Below, piece by piece: positions 12,901 through 25,329 of a DNA stretch of 64,000 nucleotides. Under the pieces are notes generated by a model. That model ran no database searches, was not told the origin of the DNA, and saw only the letters and a program-made list of their open reading frames with translations. Location: the NCBI GenBank assembly GCA_028829895.1, contig CM054177.1:34435064-34499063 (forward strand). Direction: 5' to 3'. Within the stretch, counting starts at the first letter, position 1, and each line of letters opens with the position of its first letter. The stretch is from Sinotaia quadrata (taxonomy: Eukaryota > Mollusca > Gastropoda > Architaenioglossa > Viviparidae). A program made the position numbers and the translations under genes.

Positions 12901-13606
12901 CTATAACAATAATATTAATAATCATAACTTTATTAATCACACAACTGAACCACTTCAAATTGTACATTTTAATTAGTCAGTATTTTTTTTAAAAACTTAT
13001 GTTTAATATTGATAGCTCACATAAAAATATTCACCAGCAAGATGTTCAATAATCACTAAGGAGTTGTGTATAATTACCTGTATATGTATATTAAATATTA
13101 CTTATTAGTATTTAATATATTGAAAATCTTTAAGCATGTATCTGAAGATTCCAATGCATGCCCTCAGTAAATTCATTAGCATAATGTGTATAAATCTGCT
13201 CTGTTCACAGACTGAAACCAAAGAATTTTTTCCTAAAATGACTAGGAAAAAATGACTATAACAATAATATTAATAATCATAACTTTATTAATCACACAAC
13301 TGAACCACTTCAAATTGTACATTTTAATTAGTCAGTATTTTTTTTAAAAACTTATGTTTAATATTGATAGCTCACATAAAAATATTCACCAGCAAGATGT
13401 TCAATAATCACTAAGGAGTTGTGTATAATTACCTGTATATGTATATTAAATATTACTTATTAGTATTTAATATATTGAAAATCTTTAAGCATGTATCTGA
13501 AGATTCCAATGCATGCCCTCAGTAAATTCATTAGCATAATGTGTATAAATCTGCTCTGTTCACAGACTGAAACCAAAGAATTTTTTCCTAAAATGACTAG
13601 GAAAAA
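12901..13606 (+). repeat. Tandem duplication of 351 bp, period 355
   Basis: 12901-13251 is repeated at 13256-13606. Every block I compared, from ctataacaataat to actaggaaaaa, is identical. The near-absence of differences in a neutral intron implies a very recent duplication or an assembly artefact. No transposon ends flank it. Confidence 0.9.
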
Positions 13607-16600
13607 GATGGGTTTCTGCATATAATCCTTAATTTTTATATACAAATTTATTTACATTGCAATACTTTTATTAATTTTAAGTTGCACAAAATATTTAATT
13701 TGTTTATTAATTTTATACTGTTGTAAATTTTATTATTTTCATAATTATTTACTGTAAAAAATATAATTTATGTGCATGTTTGTTTTTTTATTTATTTTAT
13801 TAAATTGTAATTTTATTATTATTAATATTTATTTGTACCTTTCACAAAATTTCTCAGTACACATTTTAACAAATTGATAATAAACATATCATTATGACCA
13901 AACTAATAATCCAAACAATTTTGCTTTAAAAAACAAAAACTGTTTATATATTGAAATCATATAGCCAAATTAGCAGGTAATTTGGCAGGTCTACATTCTA
14001 AGTAATAAATCTATTTACTAAGCATTCATATATTATACTTTAATCAGAGAGTTTAATCATATTGTTGCTGGACTAGATAAATTTATTGTCTGCTTCTATT
14101 GAAATTGATTTATACAACCACTGTCAATGTGTCCAATTGTATTTTGAATTGTATTCACTTTCTGTTTCACCAGAATCAAATTGATGAGCTATAAATCTTT
14201 TTTCTTTAAAAAAAAAAAAAATAGATTAGAGATATATTCAATGATTCATTATCATTTACACTTTTGTCTTGACTGGATCATCAAAACTTTATTTTCACTC
14301 ATTTGACATCACAAGTTTATGTTTTTCTCAATATGCCTGATATTTATTAGGCAAAGTCTGTAAAGGAAAATATATTGTAATTCACAGAGTGCATTTGTCA
14401 TTCATTCATAACAGAATGACTAGGTTTTATTGAAATAATATTTCTCACTTTAAAATTTTATGAAAACATATCTGGAAGCAATACCAACTCTTTAAGAAAT
14501 AAAAATGAGGTGCATTATCTGGTATAGGGAATTGTTTTGGAAAATATAATTCTAATATCCAACTTCCAAAACAGTGTGACCATTAGAGAGAAGAAAGAAA
14601 TTAATTTGTACAAAAATTACTTAATTCAGTTGGTATTATTACCATTTGAATGTAGAAAGACTAAAGCAAAGTGAGCAAATTCTAATTCCACTAAAAGAAA
14701 TTTTTCCTCTGTACCCATATTTATATTTTCCAAGTGCTCACAAAACAGCAAATATAGTGCTTCCACACAATATGTCAACAAATACAGCATGCTTATTGCC
14801 ATTTGTTAAAAAATACAACTTTAATTGTTAAAAGAAAAATTATTCTTGGCCATAATTTTATATTCTTGATCTATTGTAGTTTTATAAATGAAGATAACAA
14901 CTGTTTTTTGTTTTAATGTGGAATGTAATTGTTCAAATAACTTCATTTATTCACAACAGGCCTACACAGTTTCATTTTTATCTGTAATTATATTTTATAA
15001 TTCTATCAACCTGATTGGCTTTATAAGGCTTTGTTAGTATGTAGCCAAAATATTGACACTTGTAATCATTTTTATTGTGTATATTGAGAATCTTCAAAGT
15101 AATAACAATATCACACCAGAATTATTTGCGATTTAGAAAGTTGCTTTGATATTTATTGAACTGAATTATACATTTATAATTATATATTAATTTTCCAGTC
15201 TAATTACTCATACACCACTTTCTTTTGCTGTAATAAATTGAACTATTGAAAATATATTTCTTTAGAATAATTAATGTTGGATGAATAAACAGATCTATAA
15301 TGTAAATATTGAATATTTTTGGTGTAGATGTACTCTGCTCTGTATTCAGTGAAAAAAAACTAATACTAGAGAACAAGATATACACTTAAAATATGTAAAA
15401 TGGAATAATTTGGAACTTTATCTTCATCCATATTTGTAGTAAGCAATAGCTTGAGTGAAATTGTATACAACCTGTTATTTGACTTTGGGTATAGTAGATG
15501 CTGGGCACTGTGGGTCAGTGAATGGGTTATGCATCATCTACACCAGCATGGTGATTATACCAGTATAATCCACAATTCAACAATGTGTGGCATGATCATA
15601 GACTAAGCATCAGTGTAAAGTTATGAGTAGTATTTTTTAAATTCTTATTTATGACCATTTCAGCAAGTAAAATATGCTACATTGATGACAAAATTATGTA
15701 TTTAAGTAAGTGGAATTGTGAGCACTTTGTCATTGAACTGAATTAAATAGGAAATCTTTGTACATAATTTGCAAATACATTATAACACTTTAACAATGAT
15801 AAATGAATACACATGAAATGCCATCTGAGACAATCATAAAACCTATGATCGATCACTTTCTGGGTGATACAATGAAACAAAAAGTAGAGTTGGTGCTGCT
15901 TAGTATAAATACTGTAGTAATCACTTATGGAAACACTGACTAAAGATGTTAGTCATGTTAATGCCTGTGAAATCACAAAGCAGTGAAATATATTCATTGT
16001 GGGGGTGGGGGGAATGCATTGTACTTTGATCACAAAGTGGCAGATATTGTGTAGACACTGGGGGTGGGGGGATGTGAAATTGTCTCATATGATTGTATTG
16101 GATAAAGTAGAAGAAATATCCACTTTCACCTATTTAACAATAACATTTAACATTCACAGAAAATCATCTTTGCTTACTAGTAAGCTGCAAATTTCACTTG
16201 CTATCTGTGAGCCAAGTTTTTTTTTTTTTTTAGATGAGGACTGGATAATTACAGTTATAGAGTAAACATCAGGTAGAGAGCAATTATTGTTTTGATTAGT
16301 TTTTATTTTGTAGTACCCAGAATACTTTGCAACTCACTTTATTTACTCAACATTTGGGGCATCCCAATTATAAAGTATAACCTTGTAAACAAAATATGAG
16401 ATTAATCTAAAATAGATTTTACCAAAAAAAAAAATAAAGGTGAATTTCTCTATATCTTGCTGCAAAAATCAATTACATTGCACCACAGAAGGGACTTAAC
16501 AATAACATAGAGTGAAAGATTGTAGAAATCCATTTTTAGAAAAAAACTTGTACATTGCAAATTAATTCTGAGTGAAAAAATTCATGAAAAATTAAGTTTT

Positions 16601-18220
16601 GTATATTAAATAAACATTTTCCTTGGAATGAATAAGCAAAGCCTAACAGCCTAACATGATATATAATGGTCATACATTTCCTTCAAATAATCATTTATTA
16701 TGGTACATTAAAACTGTGCATTTGGGACAAGTTCTTGAAAACAAAAAATGGGTAAATTTGTATCTAACATTTTAAAAAGAAATGAATTTGAAAGTGTGAA
16801 TTTTATATTTATAAATCATAAATCATAAATATAGCTGTATGAATTTACAAAAGTGTTTAAAGGAAAGCATTTATAAGAAGTTTGAATGGAATGAGAAGTC
16901 AAAATACTGCTGACATTGGAAGAAATCAGAAGTCAGTTTTATTCTGACCATTAAAAAAACCTCGTTCCATTATGATTTTCTACTTCACAAATAATAATGT
17001 TAATACTTTTCTTGGGGATTTTTTCTTGACAATTTGATGTAACATTCTTACCACTGGAGAAAATAAATCCTAATTTGATAAAATTTTTCTTCCACATAAT
17101 GAAATCTAGCTGTCAAGAGGGTTGTCATGTCATTTTATTTTTTATTTATATATATTTCTTTGTTCCTAAATAATGAATAGTTATAAGTCATGGTTTTGAA
17201 GAAAAAAGAAAATGTATTTTATGGATGTTTTACTTCTTGCTGAACATTATGAATAATGAAACTTGTAAAATAAACTTTAATAGTAAATCTCTTCAAAATT
17301 CATGCTGGTTGTATGAAAATATCAGTAGTTTAAGTATTTGATAAGCTAGATTGTATTGTATTACTGTTAAATGAAATTGTTTACATTCTGCAGAGCTTTA
17401 AATTAATTTATAAATGAAATTATATTTTGAGATATGAATTTATTTTGCACGTCACTTTATTGTCAGTGTAGCATGTGCATGTATTGAGTGTATATCAGTC
17501 ATTGTCTCATTTTGAAGTGAATTATGAAATTCTCATTTTATTTCATCCCCTGACAAAAATAATATGATTAGATAAATTGTGTTCAGTAAAGCATTCCAGA
17601 ATATAACAGTACTTGAAACAGCATACTTAATAATCCTATATATTATAATTTACTCCATGTAATTATCAGTGTCCTTGACCGAAACTGTTTAGACTTATCA
17701 GACTTTTACTTCACTTAAAATTGTGTGTGTGCATGTGCGCATGTGTGCAGGCAAATGAGTGAGATGGCTGGGTGATTTTATCTGCTTTCAACATTGTTGA
17801 TTTTGAAATTGAAGGTTGAACCTGTATAGGGTGAGTGGTGGTTGTGTTTGTGGAAAAGATGTAATCTTGTTCGGTCATTGGACAGGTGTCAGCAAAGTAA
17901 TTTTAAATTTCCTTATTTGTTTGCATAATTGTTTGGAGAATATTTGCACAGATAGGTAACTCCAATTTTTATTGTTCTATATCTCAATTAATTAGCATGT
18001 GCATGTATTCTTGTTAAAGAGATTTTGATAGCATTTTGCAAATTGAATTATTTAATTTAACTTTTATACCCTTGTTTACAAACCAGTTGCATTTATAGTC
18101 TTATTATTTATTTTATGCTACATATTTGAAACGTACAGAGCATATGAACTTGTAGTAAACATATATTAGTCTTTGTATCAAGAAGTGTAGACTAAAAGAG
18201 TTTTGTGTTCTTGTTTCCAG

Positions 18221-18338
18221 AGCAATTGGATCGCATTGAAGAGGGCATGGATCAAATTAACCAAGACATGCGAGATGCAGAAAAGAACTTGGAAGGCCTT
18301 GAGAAGTGTTGTGGTCTGTGTGTACTGCCATGGAAAAG
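18221..18338 (+). CDS. SNAP25: SNAP-25 coding exon 4 (residues 57-96), palmitoylation region
   Basis: A 118-bp exon, the same length as vertebrate SNAP25 exon 5. It completes the first SNARE helix ([20 protein letters not shown] then EKNLEGLEK) and begins the linker with [11 protein letters not shown]. In the family, the cysteine cluster is S-palmitoylated and anchors the protein to the plasma membrane. Here three cysteines are present (residues 86, 87, 90), and the vertebrate final C.C pair is replaced by L-P-W. The acceptor is tttccag. The donor is AAAAG|gtttga, a poor match after GT. No second copy of this exon was seen, unlike in vertebrates where exactly this exon is duplicated (SNAP25a/b). 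Confidence 0.95.
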
Positions 18339-19807
18339 GTTTGATTGATTACAATATAACCACTTAGCAGTGGATAAAAAAATCTTTTTATGACAAAATT
18401 TTAAATAGTTCCAGAGTTATTTTGTTTGTTATGATTTTTGAATTCGTTTTATCTTATTATTTTATGAGTCAGTTTATTTGTTCATTTGAGTGACATCATA
18501 GTAGAAATGCAACACATCACAGGCTACACAGAATTTGCATGTATTGACAAAAATCTTCAATGCTATAATGAAAATGAAGATTGTGAGGATGAAATTGTTG
18601 AACAAATTGCAGCAAAATTCTAAAAGACTTTAGAAGACAAGGAAAGTGAGGAGGATGTTGACAATGATGATAAATCCAGAGCCTTAATGAGTGACTAAAC
18701 AAGATGCAAAATGAAAAAAATATTGCTGAAGTACAATACTACTTGAAGGAAGGCAATGAAGGCAGCTCAATATCTGCACTAGATTTATGTGCTAATTTAG
18801 TACAGTTAGTCAGTTGAGGGAATACGGCAGGGGAATTTCAGTAAATTCCTCCATCACTTAACTGTTAAGCAGTTGGTGCATACATTAAATTGAAATTGTT
18901 TTAGCATAAATATTTTTCTCTTTATCATTTGTTTCCAAAATTAATTTACATTACTACAGTATTTTTGTTGCTCAGTAAATGATAGCATTGTGTTGTTTTA
19001 TACATTTTTTTAAATATAGTACATGTATATATTTAGCTTTTTAATTAATTTGCATAATTGGGGTAGACATTTAATTGGGTCAAACTGTTCTTGAACTGGA
19101 ATCCACTGTATTTCCAATAAATATTCTAAGCATTTAAATTGCACACTTAAAATGAACTTAATTAAGTGTATATTTTAGCCTCTGAATCTTGTTTTTAGTC
19201 TTTTAATGATTTCTACCCTTTTATTGTTGTTTTAATTTTAATTGTTTTAATGTGTATCTCTACTGTCTCACCTTGAAAGAACCAGTGTGATAGACTTTGC
19301 ATTAAAATACAAGCAAGGCAAGCTATCTTCTATATACTAAATGGGCGAGTTGAATTTTAAGTGTGACAACTTTGTTTCTAACTTGGAACCATTATTGAAT
19401 TTATAAATGCAAAACTTACAAGCTTGTAAAGAAAGTCATAACACAAATGTTTCAGAGTAAATAATTTAGTATTAAAATGTCACCATTTTATGAATCATAT
19501 TTTCGAATCTCTGCAGTGTGATAACATTAATTGATTTGTTAGACAATTTCCATGCTTGATAACACTCTAAACTTTGCTATAGTTTAGGTCACATCTCTTC
19601 CCTCTGCCCCATCATCAAATAATATTTTATTTTAGTTTGGTGTAAAGCTAATTAACACCATTTCTCTCTCTCTCTTTTTTTGTTCATATATTTCTGTTAA
19701 ACCCAATTTCTAGCCAAACTTATTTTATAAGTCTAATTTTCTTATCAGAAATGTTTAACTATATCACTAACATCTGCAAAACCATATTTCTTTTTTGTTG
19801 TATGAAG
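18339..19807 (+). other. SNAP25: SNAP25 intron 4
   Basis: GT-AG intron with a weak donor (gtttga) and an acceptor tatgaag preceded by a T-rich tract. It contains the pogo/Tigger-like remnant described separately; otherwise it is AT-rich and featureless. Confidence 0.8.
18530..19108 (+). mobile_element. Pogo/Tigger-like DNA transposon remnant
   Basis: One + frame around 18540-18680 reads CIDKNLQCYNENEDCEDEIV and then EDKESEEDVDNDDK. This acidic sequence resembles the C-terminal tail of pogo/Tigger (jerky-type) transposases, with a stop in between. The stretch ends at 19108 with CTGGAATCCACTG followed by TA, whose reverse complement CAGTGGATTCCAG is like the Tigger terminal repeat, and TA is the expected target. 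The left end was not found, so this is a truncated, dead copy. Confidence 0.45.
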
Positions 19808-19945
19808 GTCAAAGAATTTTGAGAAGGGTGCAGACTATAGTAAGACATGGAAATCATCTGAAGATGGCAAAGTAAATACAAATGGTCCTAGGGTAGTTGT
19901 GGATGATCGTAATGGTGCTGGTTTTCAAGGAGGTTATATCACAAG
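19808..19945 (+). CDS. SNAP25: SNAP-25 coding exon 5 (residues 96-142), linker
   Basis: A 138-bp exon encoding the interhelical linker: SKNFEKGADYSKTWKSSEDG, then KVNTNGPRVVVDDRNG and AGFQGGYITR. The pieces TWKSSEDGKV...PRVV.DD...GGYI.R align with the invertebrate and vertebrate SNAP-25 linker (AW....DGVV...PARVVDE...GGFIRR). Phases (2 in, 2 out) join exactly to the exons on both sides, giving Arg at both junctions. The acceptor tatgaag is unusual but fixed by frame and by the KRSK reading. The donor is CAAG|gttagt. Confidence 0.94.
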
Positions 19946-22530
19946 GTTAGTACAGAAATGTATAATGCTATTGTTCTGTATATGTTTTGTTTGTATGGTT
20001 CTTGCAGGTGTTGAAAAATTTGATATTATTTACAAAACTATTAATTTATAAATATTAAATAAAGAAAATGACTAGTTTTGTTTTCATTTTTTGCAGGAAA
20101 CTAAATAATATCCAATCTAAAGAAGATTATATTGTTTAAATCTGAAGTCAGAATTGTTATCTCATTTGTTGCAAGTTCCAATGTATATTATTTCACTCAC
20201 TAATCTTGATTTCAGTATTTATTTAGGGTAGTTGATCTACTTTTTTTCCCTTTCCAATTGTTTGAGACTTGTTTTTGTATTAACTGTGCAGAAACTGAAA
20301 ATTCTTTCATTCTTCAAAAAAAAAAAAGGCTGTCCTTACTTGGACTGAATTCATTCTTTTGTCTGGCTTATTACAGTGATGACCTCTGAGTGCATGCATG
20401 GTATGCAATGAATTGCAACAAGAATTTGCCTTAAAGTATGAAAAAATATTAAAAAATTAAATTCATGTGACAATGAAGGATATAGATAATAATATAAAAA
20501 AAAAAAATGAAAGTATGATGATGTAAGGAATCCCTAGAGGTGAAAATGGTTTGCAAAAGAATATAACTTTTAGCACATTGAATTATAGTACTAAAATGAC
20601 ACCATATACCAATTTGTGACTGAGATATATATATATATTTTTAAGTATTCAAATATATTTATGAATCTTTCTTTCACCCATTTGAGGCAAGAGAATAATA
20701 AATACAGATATAATTTTAATTGCTGAAAATTTCTTTTAAAAAATAAATATTGAATGATGATGTGATGCTAGGAATATGTATAATTATATATTGTTATAAC
20801 TATTAGCTTTTAAACTATATTTTTCATATCTTCTATCATATTTTGTTAGCCTTTATATGTGATCTCCAGTCTGAACTGGAGACTTTTAGAGATTAGTCAC
20901 CAATAGTAAGTATCATAGTATGCTATTGGCAGTTACGGAAGAAGTATATTGCATAACTCATCACATAGTGAAACATGAATGAATGGTTTATATCATTGGA
21001 GATTGTTTACTACTGGAGCATCAATGAACATTCAAGCTGCCCTAATTAATGACAATAATCTCTTTTCAGCAATAACAAGACAGTAGATCAGAGACCAGTA
21101 GTAATTAGTATTAAATGGAAAGTGGACAATCATGTAAGAGGCAGGACCAAACTGACTTTTAACTGACAGTTAGCAGTCTTAGTGAAGTAGAATTTCCAGT
21201 GATAAATTTTATACTGAATACTACTAACTAAATTTTAGACATTTATAAATCTGATTAGAAGCCCTTGTATTGTCATTTTTGTGGCACTTCAAATGTATGT
21301 TCTAGTTCATGTTAAATATCATAATAAGACTGAATTAGGTAAATTGTTTGGGCAATATAAGGGTGAGAATAGTACTTAAAATAATTTGTGATTTATAGTT
21401 AGAATTATTTAAAGTTAAACTCTAATTTTCTAATTATGTTAAAATTATGTTGTATTTTTATTGTATTGCTGTGTATTATTAATGAGGGCTTATATTTTAT
21501 TCAGGTTACTTATAAGCTGAGAGAAAATGAGAAGAGAGGATGATATTGATAAATATTAGCTTCATGTTATTCATTTCATATCCTACTGTTGGTATTCCAT
21601 TAGGATCAGTATATTTTTGATATTTGGCTTTTATCTTTCAATTTTTGACTGGCTTTAAAACACTGATTCAGTCTTATATGAAATGAATTTTATTCCTTAG
21701 GATAGAAATTTTTTAAGTACTGATTTCAGATCGTGTATGTGTATACACATTTATAGTTTGACTCTAGTTTGATTGTACAAGTTTTAAATATTTTTTACAG
21801 TTGAATATAATTTTATACTTCATTACACATACATTTCATTGATATGACAAAGAGTTATCAGGGTGGGGCTATTAAAATGATGGATTGAGAGCTATGGGGT
21901 TAAGTTTTGCATGGAGGTGTGGTTTAGCTCTGGGACAGAATTGTGTGTGTGGGTCTGCCCTGGGGAACCCTTTCACATGTATAAGATGGGCTATTAATAT
22001 TTACACTCACAAGGGGAAATCTAGGATGCTGAAATTTTGTATGAAGGTGTATTTTATCACTAGGGCAGACATACTGTGGTCAAGGTCCACCCCTAGTTCA
22101 TGCTAAAAATAAAATTATATATTTAACAGTTGCTTCCTCACCCATTTTGTGTCTCTCCACCCGCTCAGCTAGTGACTTTCAAGCTGAATGAATGTTTTCT
22201 TGTTAGCTCACCTTCAGATTCACCGGTGTACAGAGAAAGAGGGCACAAATTAGTCTTAGTCTTTTTTTGAACCAGGTAGACAACAGTCAACAACAATGAA
22301 GGGCAAGCTATATGCCTGCTCATGGCAATGTATGTACCAACTGCTCAGTAGACATGGGTCTGCTCCCTCCCTCCCTCCCTCTTGCTGCTGTCTTCACATA
22401 CATCAGAAACACCCTGAAAATGAAGAAATTGTCAAGTTCTGCCTAAAATGATTTCAGCCCTTTAATTTTGTTCAATTCCCAAACCTAATTATTTTTGTAT
22501 TGTAATTTGATATTTGATATAATTCTTCAG
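19946..22530 (+). other. SNAP25: SNAP25 intron 5
   Basis: GT-AG intron. Just inside it (20097-20139) is a short in-frame segment with a strong acceptor that could act as an alternative truncating terminal exon. At 21860-22100 there are two loosely similar halves (GTTTTGCATGGAGGTGT / TTTTGTATGAAGGTGT). A CCCT-repeat run lies near 22360-22381. Nothing else is recognised. Confidence 0.7.
20097..20139 (+). other. SNAP25: Candidate alternative truncating terminal exon of SNAP25
   Basis: 151 bases after exon 5 an acceptor ttttcattttttgcag (ending 20096) precedes a segment that joins in the correct phase. It would complete Arg142 and add KLNNIQSKEDYIV before a TAA at 20137-20139. The product would keep the first SNARE helix and the membrane-anchoring cysteines but lack the second SNARE helix. 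The splice site is good, but nothing shows the exon is used, and a 13-residue tail carries no homology signal. Confidence 0.25.
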
Positions 22531-22675
22531 GATCATGAATGATGCCCGTGAAGATGAAATGGAACAAAACATGATTGAAGTATCAGGCATGGTTAGCAAC
22601 TTACGTAACATGGCTGTGGACATGGGAAATGAAATTGGCTCACAAAATCAACAGATTGACCGTATCAATCAGAAG
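22531..22675 (+). CDS. SNAP25: SNAP-25 coding exon 6 (residues 142-190), second SNARE helix
   Basis: A 145-bp exon encoding most of the second SNARE motif: [20 protein letters not shown], then [20 protein letters not shown] and QIDRINQK. It matches the family pattern NDARE.EM.ENL..V...I.NLR.MA.DMG.E...QN.QIDRI. The zero-layer Gln is Q180 (in SQN). The acceptor is cttcag and the donor AGAAG|gtatat. It ends in phase 0, ready for either terminal exon, both of which start with a Gly codon. Confidence 0.95.
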
Positions 22676-23134
22676 GTATATTTTATCTGTCACTTAACAT
22701 TAGATTAAGTTCAGGCTTCTAGCTACAAAGTTTTTAACCCATTGTCATATTTTTTTGTGCAGAGCTAACTTCCTATGGGTTAATTTTCAGAATAGGTTTA
22801 AATTGTACACTAGCTGACTTGTAATTGGATTTTTGCTTAGCATTTAATGATTGATTATGGTTGTACTTGCAAAATATGTGTATCATTGTCATAATTTTTT
22901 GTCTGAAACACTTTTACCTGGCATGAGTAAAAGTAAATTACTTTGTTGGTTTTCTAAAATTGCTATTATTTTTATGCTTTTGTGGTAATAATTTAATAAT
23001 AGCATTTGCTTCTATTAAAATAAAAGTAAGCTGAATTGGGACTCAGTAGTGTTGTGAAGATTTTCACCTCTCCAAAGCATATGTTTTAGAAGTACAATTG
23101 TAAATGTATTGTTACATATTGTACATTTTAATAA

Positions 23135-23220
23135 ATTAAATATGAGGATAGTTTAATTTCTTTTGGACAGAAATCCAATTAAATATGAGGATTAGTTTAA
23201 TTTCTTTTGGACAGAAATCC
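23135..23220 (+). repeat. Short tandem duplication, about 43 bp x 2
   Basis: attaaatatgaggat(t)agtttaatttcttttggacagaaatcc occurs twice in a row, with one base inserted in the second copy. Confidence 0.85.
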
Positions 23221-23599
23221 AGATTTTACATTTAGCGAAGGAAAAAAGAAGTAATTGAAAAACAATTGTTATATTATTGAAATAAAACAATATCTGCAAG
23301 AATAACATTGCAGATACTGAAATAGTCTTTAAATATGTTTACAGACTGACTTATACACTTATTGTATGCTGAATACTTAGATTTTTTCCTTGAACAAATT
23401 AATATCTAATCATGATGCATCATACAAACTTAATAGGGTGACTGTGGTTTATGAAAAAGAGTAAGTTTCTCCTTTTTTGAAGGCATAGAAAATATCACAA
23501 ACTGTACACCTAACACTTGTTTTTCTCTCAATTTGCATAGTTTGATACTGCAATTACAATTTCAGTAAACATAAGTAATTCAGGATCCATAGCATTGTG

Positions 23600-24560
23600 A
23601 ATAATAACTGGTGGCGTTTTAGCAACAATTAAGACATTGTCAAGAAAACCTATATTCCCAGCTCACTAAATAGTTCTTCTGTAAAATCAGGTTGCTTATA
23701 CAGAGCTGGTCTTATTGGCTCTTCTGTGTCTGGATTTATTCCCCTCCAATCTGAAACAATTGTTAGCATTTACCAGTGCGGTGTCTAAAAAATGAAAAAT
23801 AATGTCTTTCAGTACTTTAATGTTTTTTCTCAAAACATTATATTTAATTATTAACTTCTCATTCCCATCCCACCCATATACTGATAATAGTCCTTAACAA
23901 ACTGTAGTGCTTTACATGTAGTAGGTAGTGGTACAGTTGCCTGCCAGCTGCTATACTTTTGTAAAGCGCACATTTTTGATACTTTTCATTCACTGATTTC
24001 TCAACAACCAAAGCATTGTTTTATTCAAACAAACATTCAAAATCAAGCTTAATGTTTCTATTTTCTTATGCTTGTGGATTTGTATGTCTTGTTTGTATGT
24101 GGAAACTATGCTGATTGAATAAAGTTGACTAATTTTTCACCCGTGTCGAGTTTTTTCCTGCTGATTTACGTGACTTTACAGAATGTGCGTTTTGATATAC
24201 CTTGTTTCTTACCTTTGCTTAAATCCCACAAACACACTACACACATATATTTGGTATAAAAATGAAGATAATTAAATGCTGCATCGATTGTGCTATAGGC
24301 TGATGTGGTTTTTTTCTTGTATACATATTAAAAATTAGTTTTAAAGCGAATTTCGGCAAGAAATCTGCAATTTTCTTTGTTAAAAAATGGTCAAAAGTAC
24401 ACATACAGGCTTGAATGAAAGGTCTTTCCATACCCTTTCGAATGAGGTAAGGTATGGGGTTAATGTATTCATGACCTGGGACATGGGACACAAGCAATCC
24501 AATCAAACTTAGCAAACTAAATACGATCGGTCTTACAACAGTGGCTTCCAACATTGTAAC
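23600..24560 (-). pseudogene. piggyBac-like transposase relic
   Basis: On the - strand around 23950-23850 a frame reads VPLPTTCKALQFVKDYYQYM followed by GG. This resembles the conserved piggyBac/PGBD segment VPCP..VKDYN.YMGGVD. A little further (about 23800-23770) FLDTALVNANNCFRL resembles the FLD.ALVNA.ILY motif that follows in the family. Stops and frame changes separate the motifs, so it is dead. The upstream part (24010-24560) is shared, in inverted orientation, with 25330-25980. The TTAA-flanked ends expected of piggyBac were not located. Confidence 0.5.
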
Positions 24561-24920
24561 GAGCGCGCTTCATTTCAAATCGCGAAGTTTACACTAAATT
24601 TAATACTGCATTATTGCTTTAGATAAATACTTTAGTTGCTATTCTTTAAAGGGGTTATAGTTTTATTATGTAGTTTAGTATGATTAGCAGTTTTTTCTTT
24701 CGAAATTAATGGGTCTGTCACATGCTTGCAACCTTGAATTGGGAGTGAACAATCATGTCGCATCTGACATACAATATAAGAAATAAACTAAGTTTTACAA
24801 AGATATGACAGAAGAATTACAAACTTGGAAGTGTTATTATTTCATTTTAATTTTATAGATATTGGATGTCACTTAGTTCATTCATAAAGCAATGTTGAAT
24901 TAGGTCACTACAAAAATCAA

Positions 24921-25275
24921 GGGAGATTATCAGTATTTATATATTGCAAAGATGCTACTTTTACTTCTATTGTTTTAACGTCGATGTTTCATAGTTTGAC
25001 TTCTCTGTTTAAATAATTAGGCCTACTTAAAATCTCAACAGTTTAAATATAGTGCAAATATAGTTTATTTCAGAAAAAGTAAGAAAGCTGAAATTATTTT
25101 AATTATAAGGAAGATTAGGCCTATCAGTATTTACATATTGTAAAGATGGTACTTTCACTTCTAATCTTGACGTTCCACAGTTATACTTGTCTGTTTAAAC
25201 AATTAGGCCTATTTAACATCTAAATATAGTATATTAAAAAAAAAAAGTAAGAAAGCCAAAATTATTTTAATTGTA
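24921..25275. repeat. Diverged direct duplication, about 190 bp x 2
   Basis: Copy one (about 24921-25110) and copy two (about 25122-25275) share TCAGTATTTA.ATATTG.AAAGATG, CTGTTTAAA.AATTAGGCCTA, GTAAGAAAGC..AAATTATTTTAATT and intervening words. It lies between the two opposed piggyBac-like blocks. Confidence 0.7.
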
Positions 25276-25329
25276 CAAGCACTGGCTTAGTTAAAGTTCA
25301 ACTTTAGTGTTTGTACAGTAGGTATCTCT

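Larger units (their letters stand above)
10454..18220 (+). other. SNAP25: SNAP25 intron 3 (7.8 kb)
   Basis: GT-AG intron, very AT-rich. It contains the 351-bp tandem duplication at 12901-13606 and a dispersed-repeat fragment near 12579-12690. Open stretches such as 11878-12276 have no family resemblance and are probably chance. Two G-rich ggggtgggggga segments sit near 16000 and 16060. Confidence 0.75.

Noticed and set aside
18221..18338. A second copy of the 118-bp exon, as in vertebrate SNAP25a/b
   Set aside because: I searched both neighbouring introns by eye for a CC.LC or EEGM.QIN-like second copy and found none.
24237..24554. 105-codon - strand open stretch as an independent gene
   Set aside because: Part of a repeat shared with 25330-25980, next to piggyBac-like motifs, and the partner copy is full of frame breaks.
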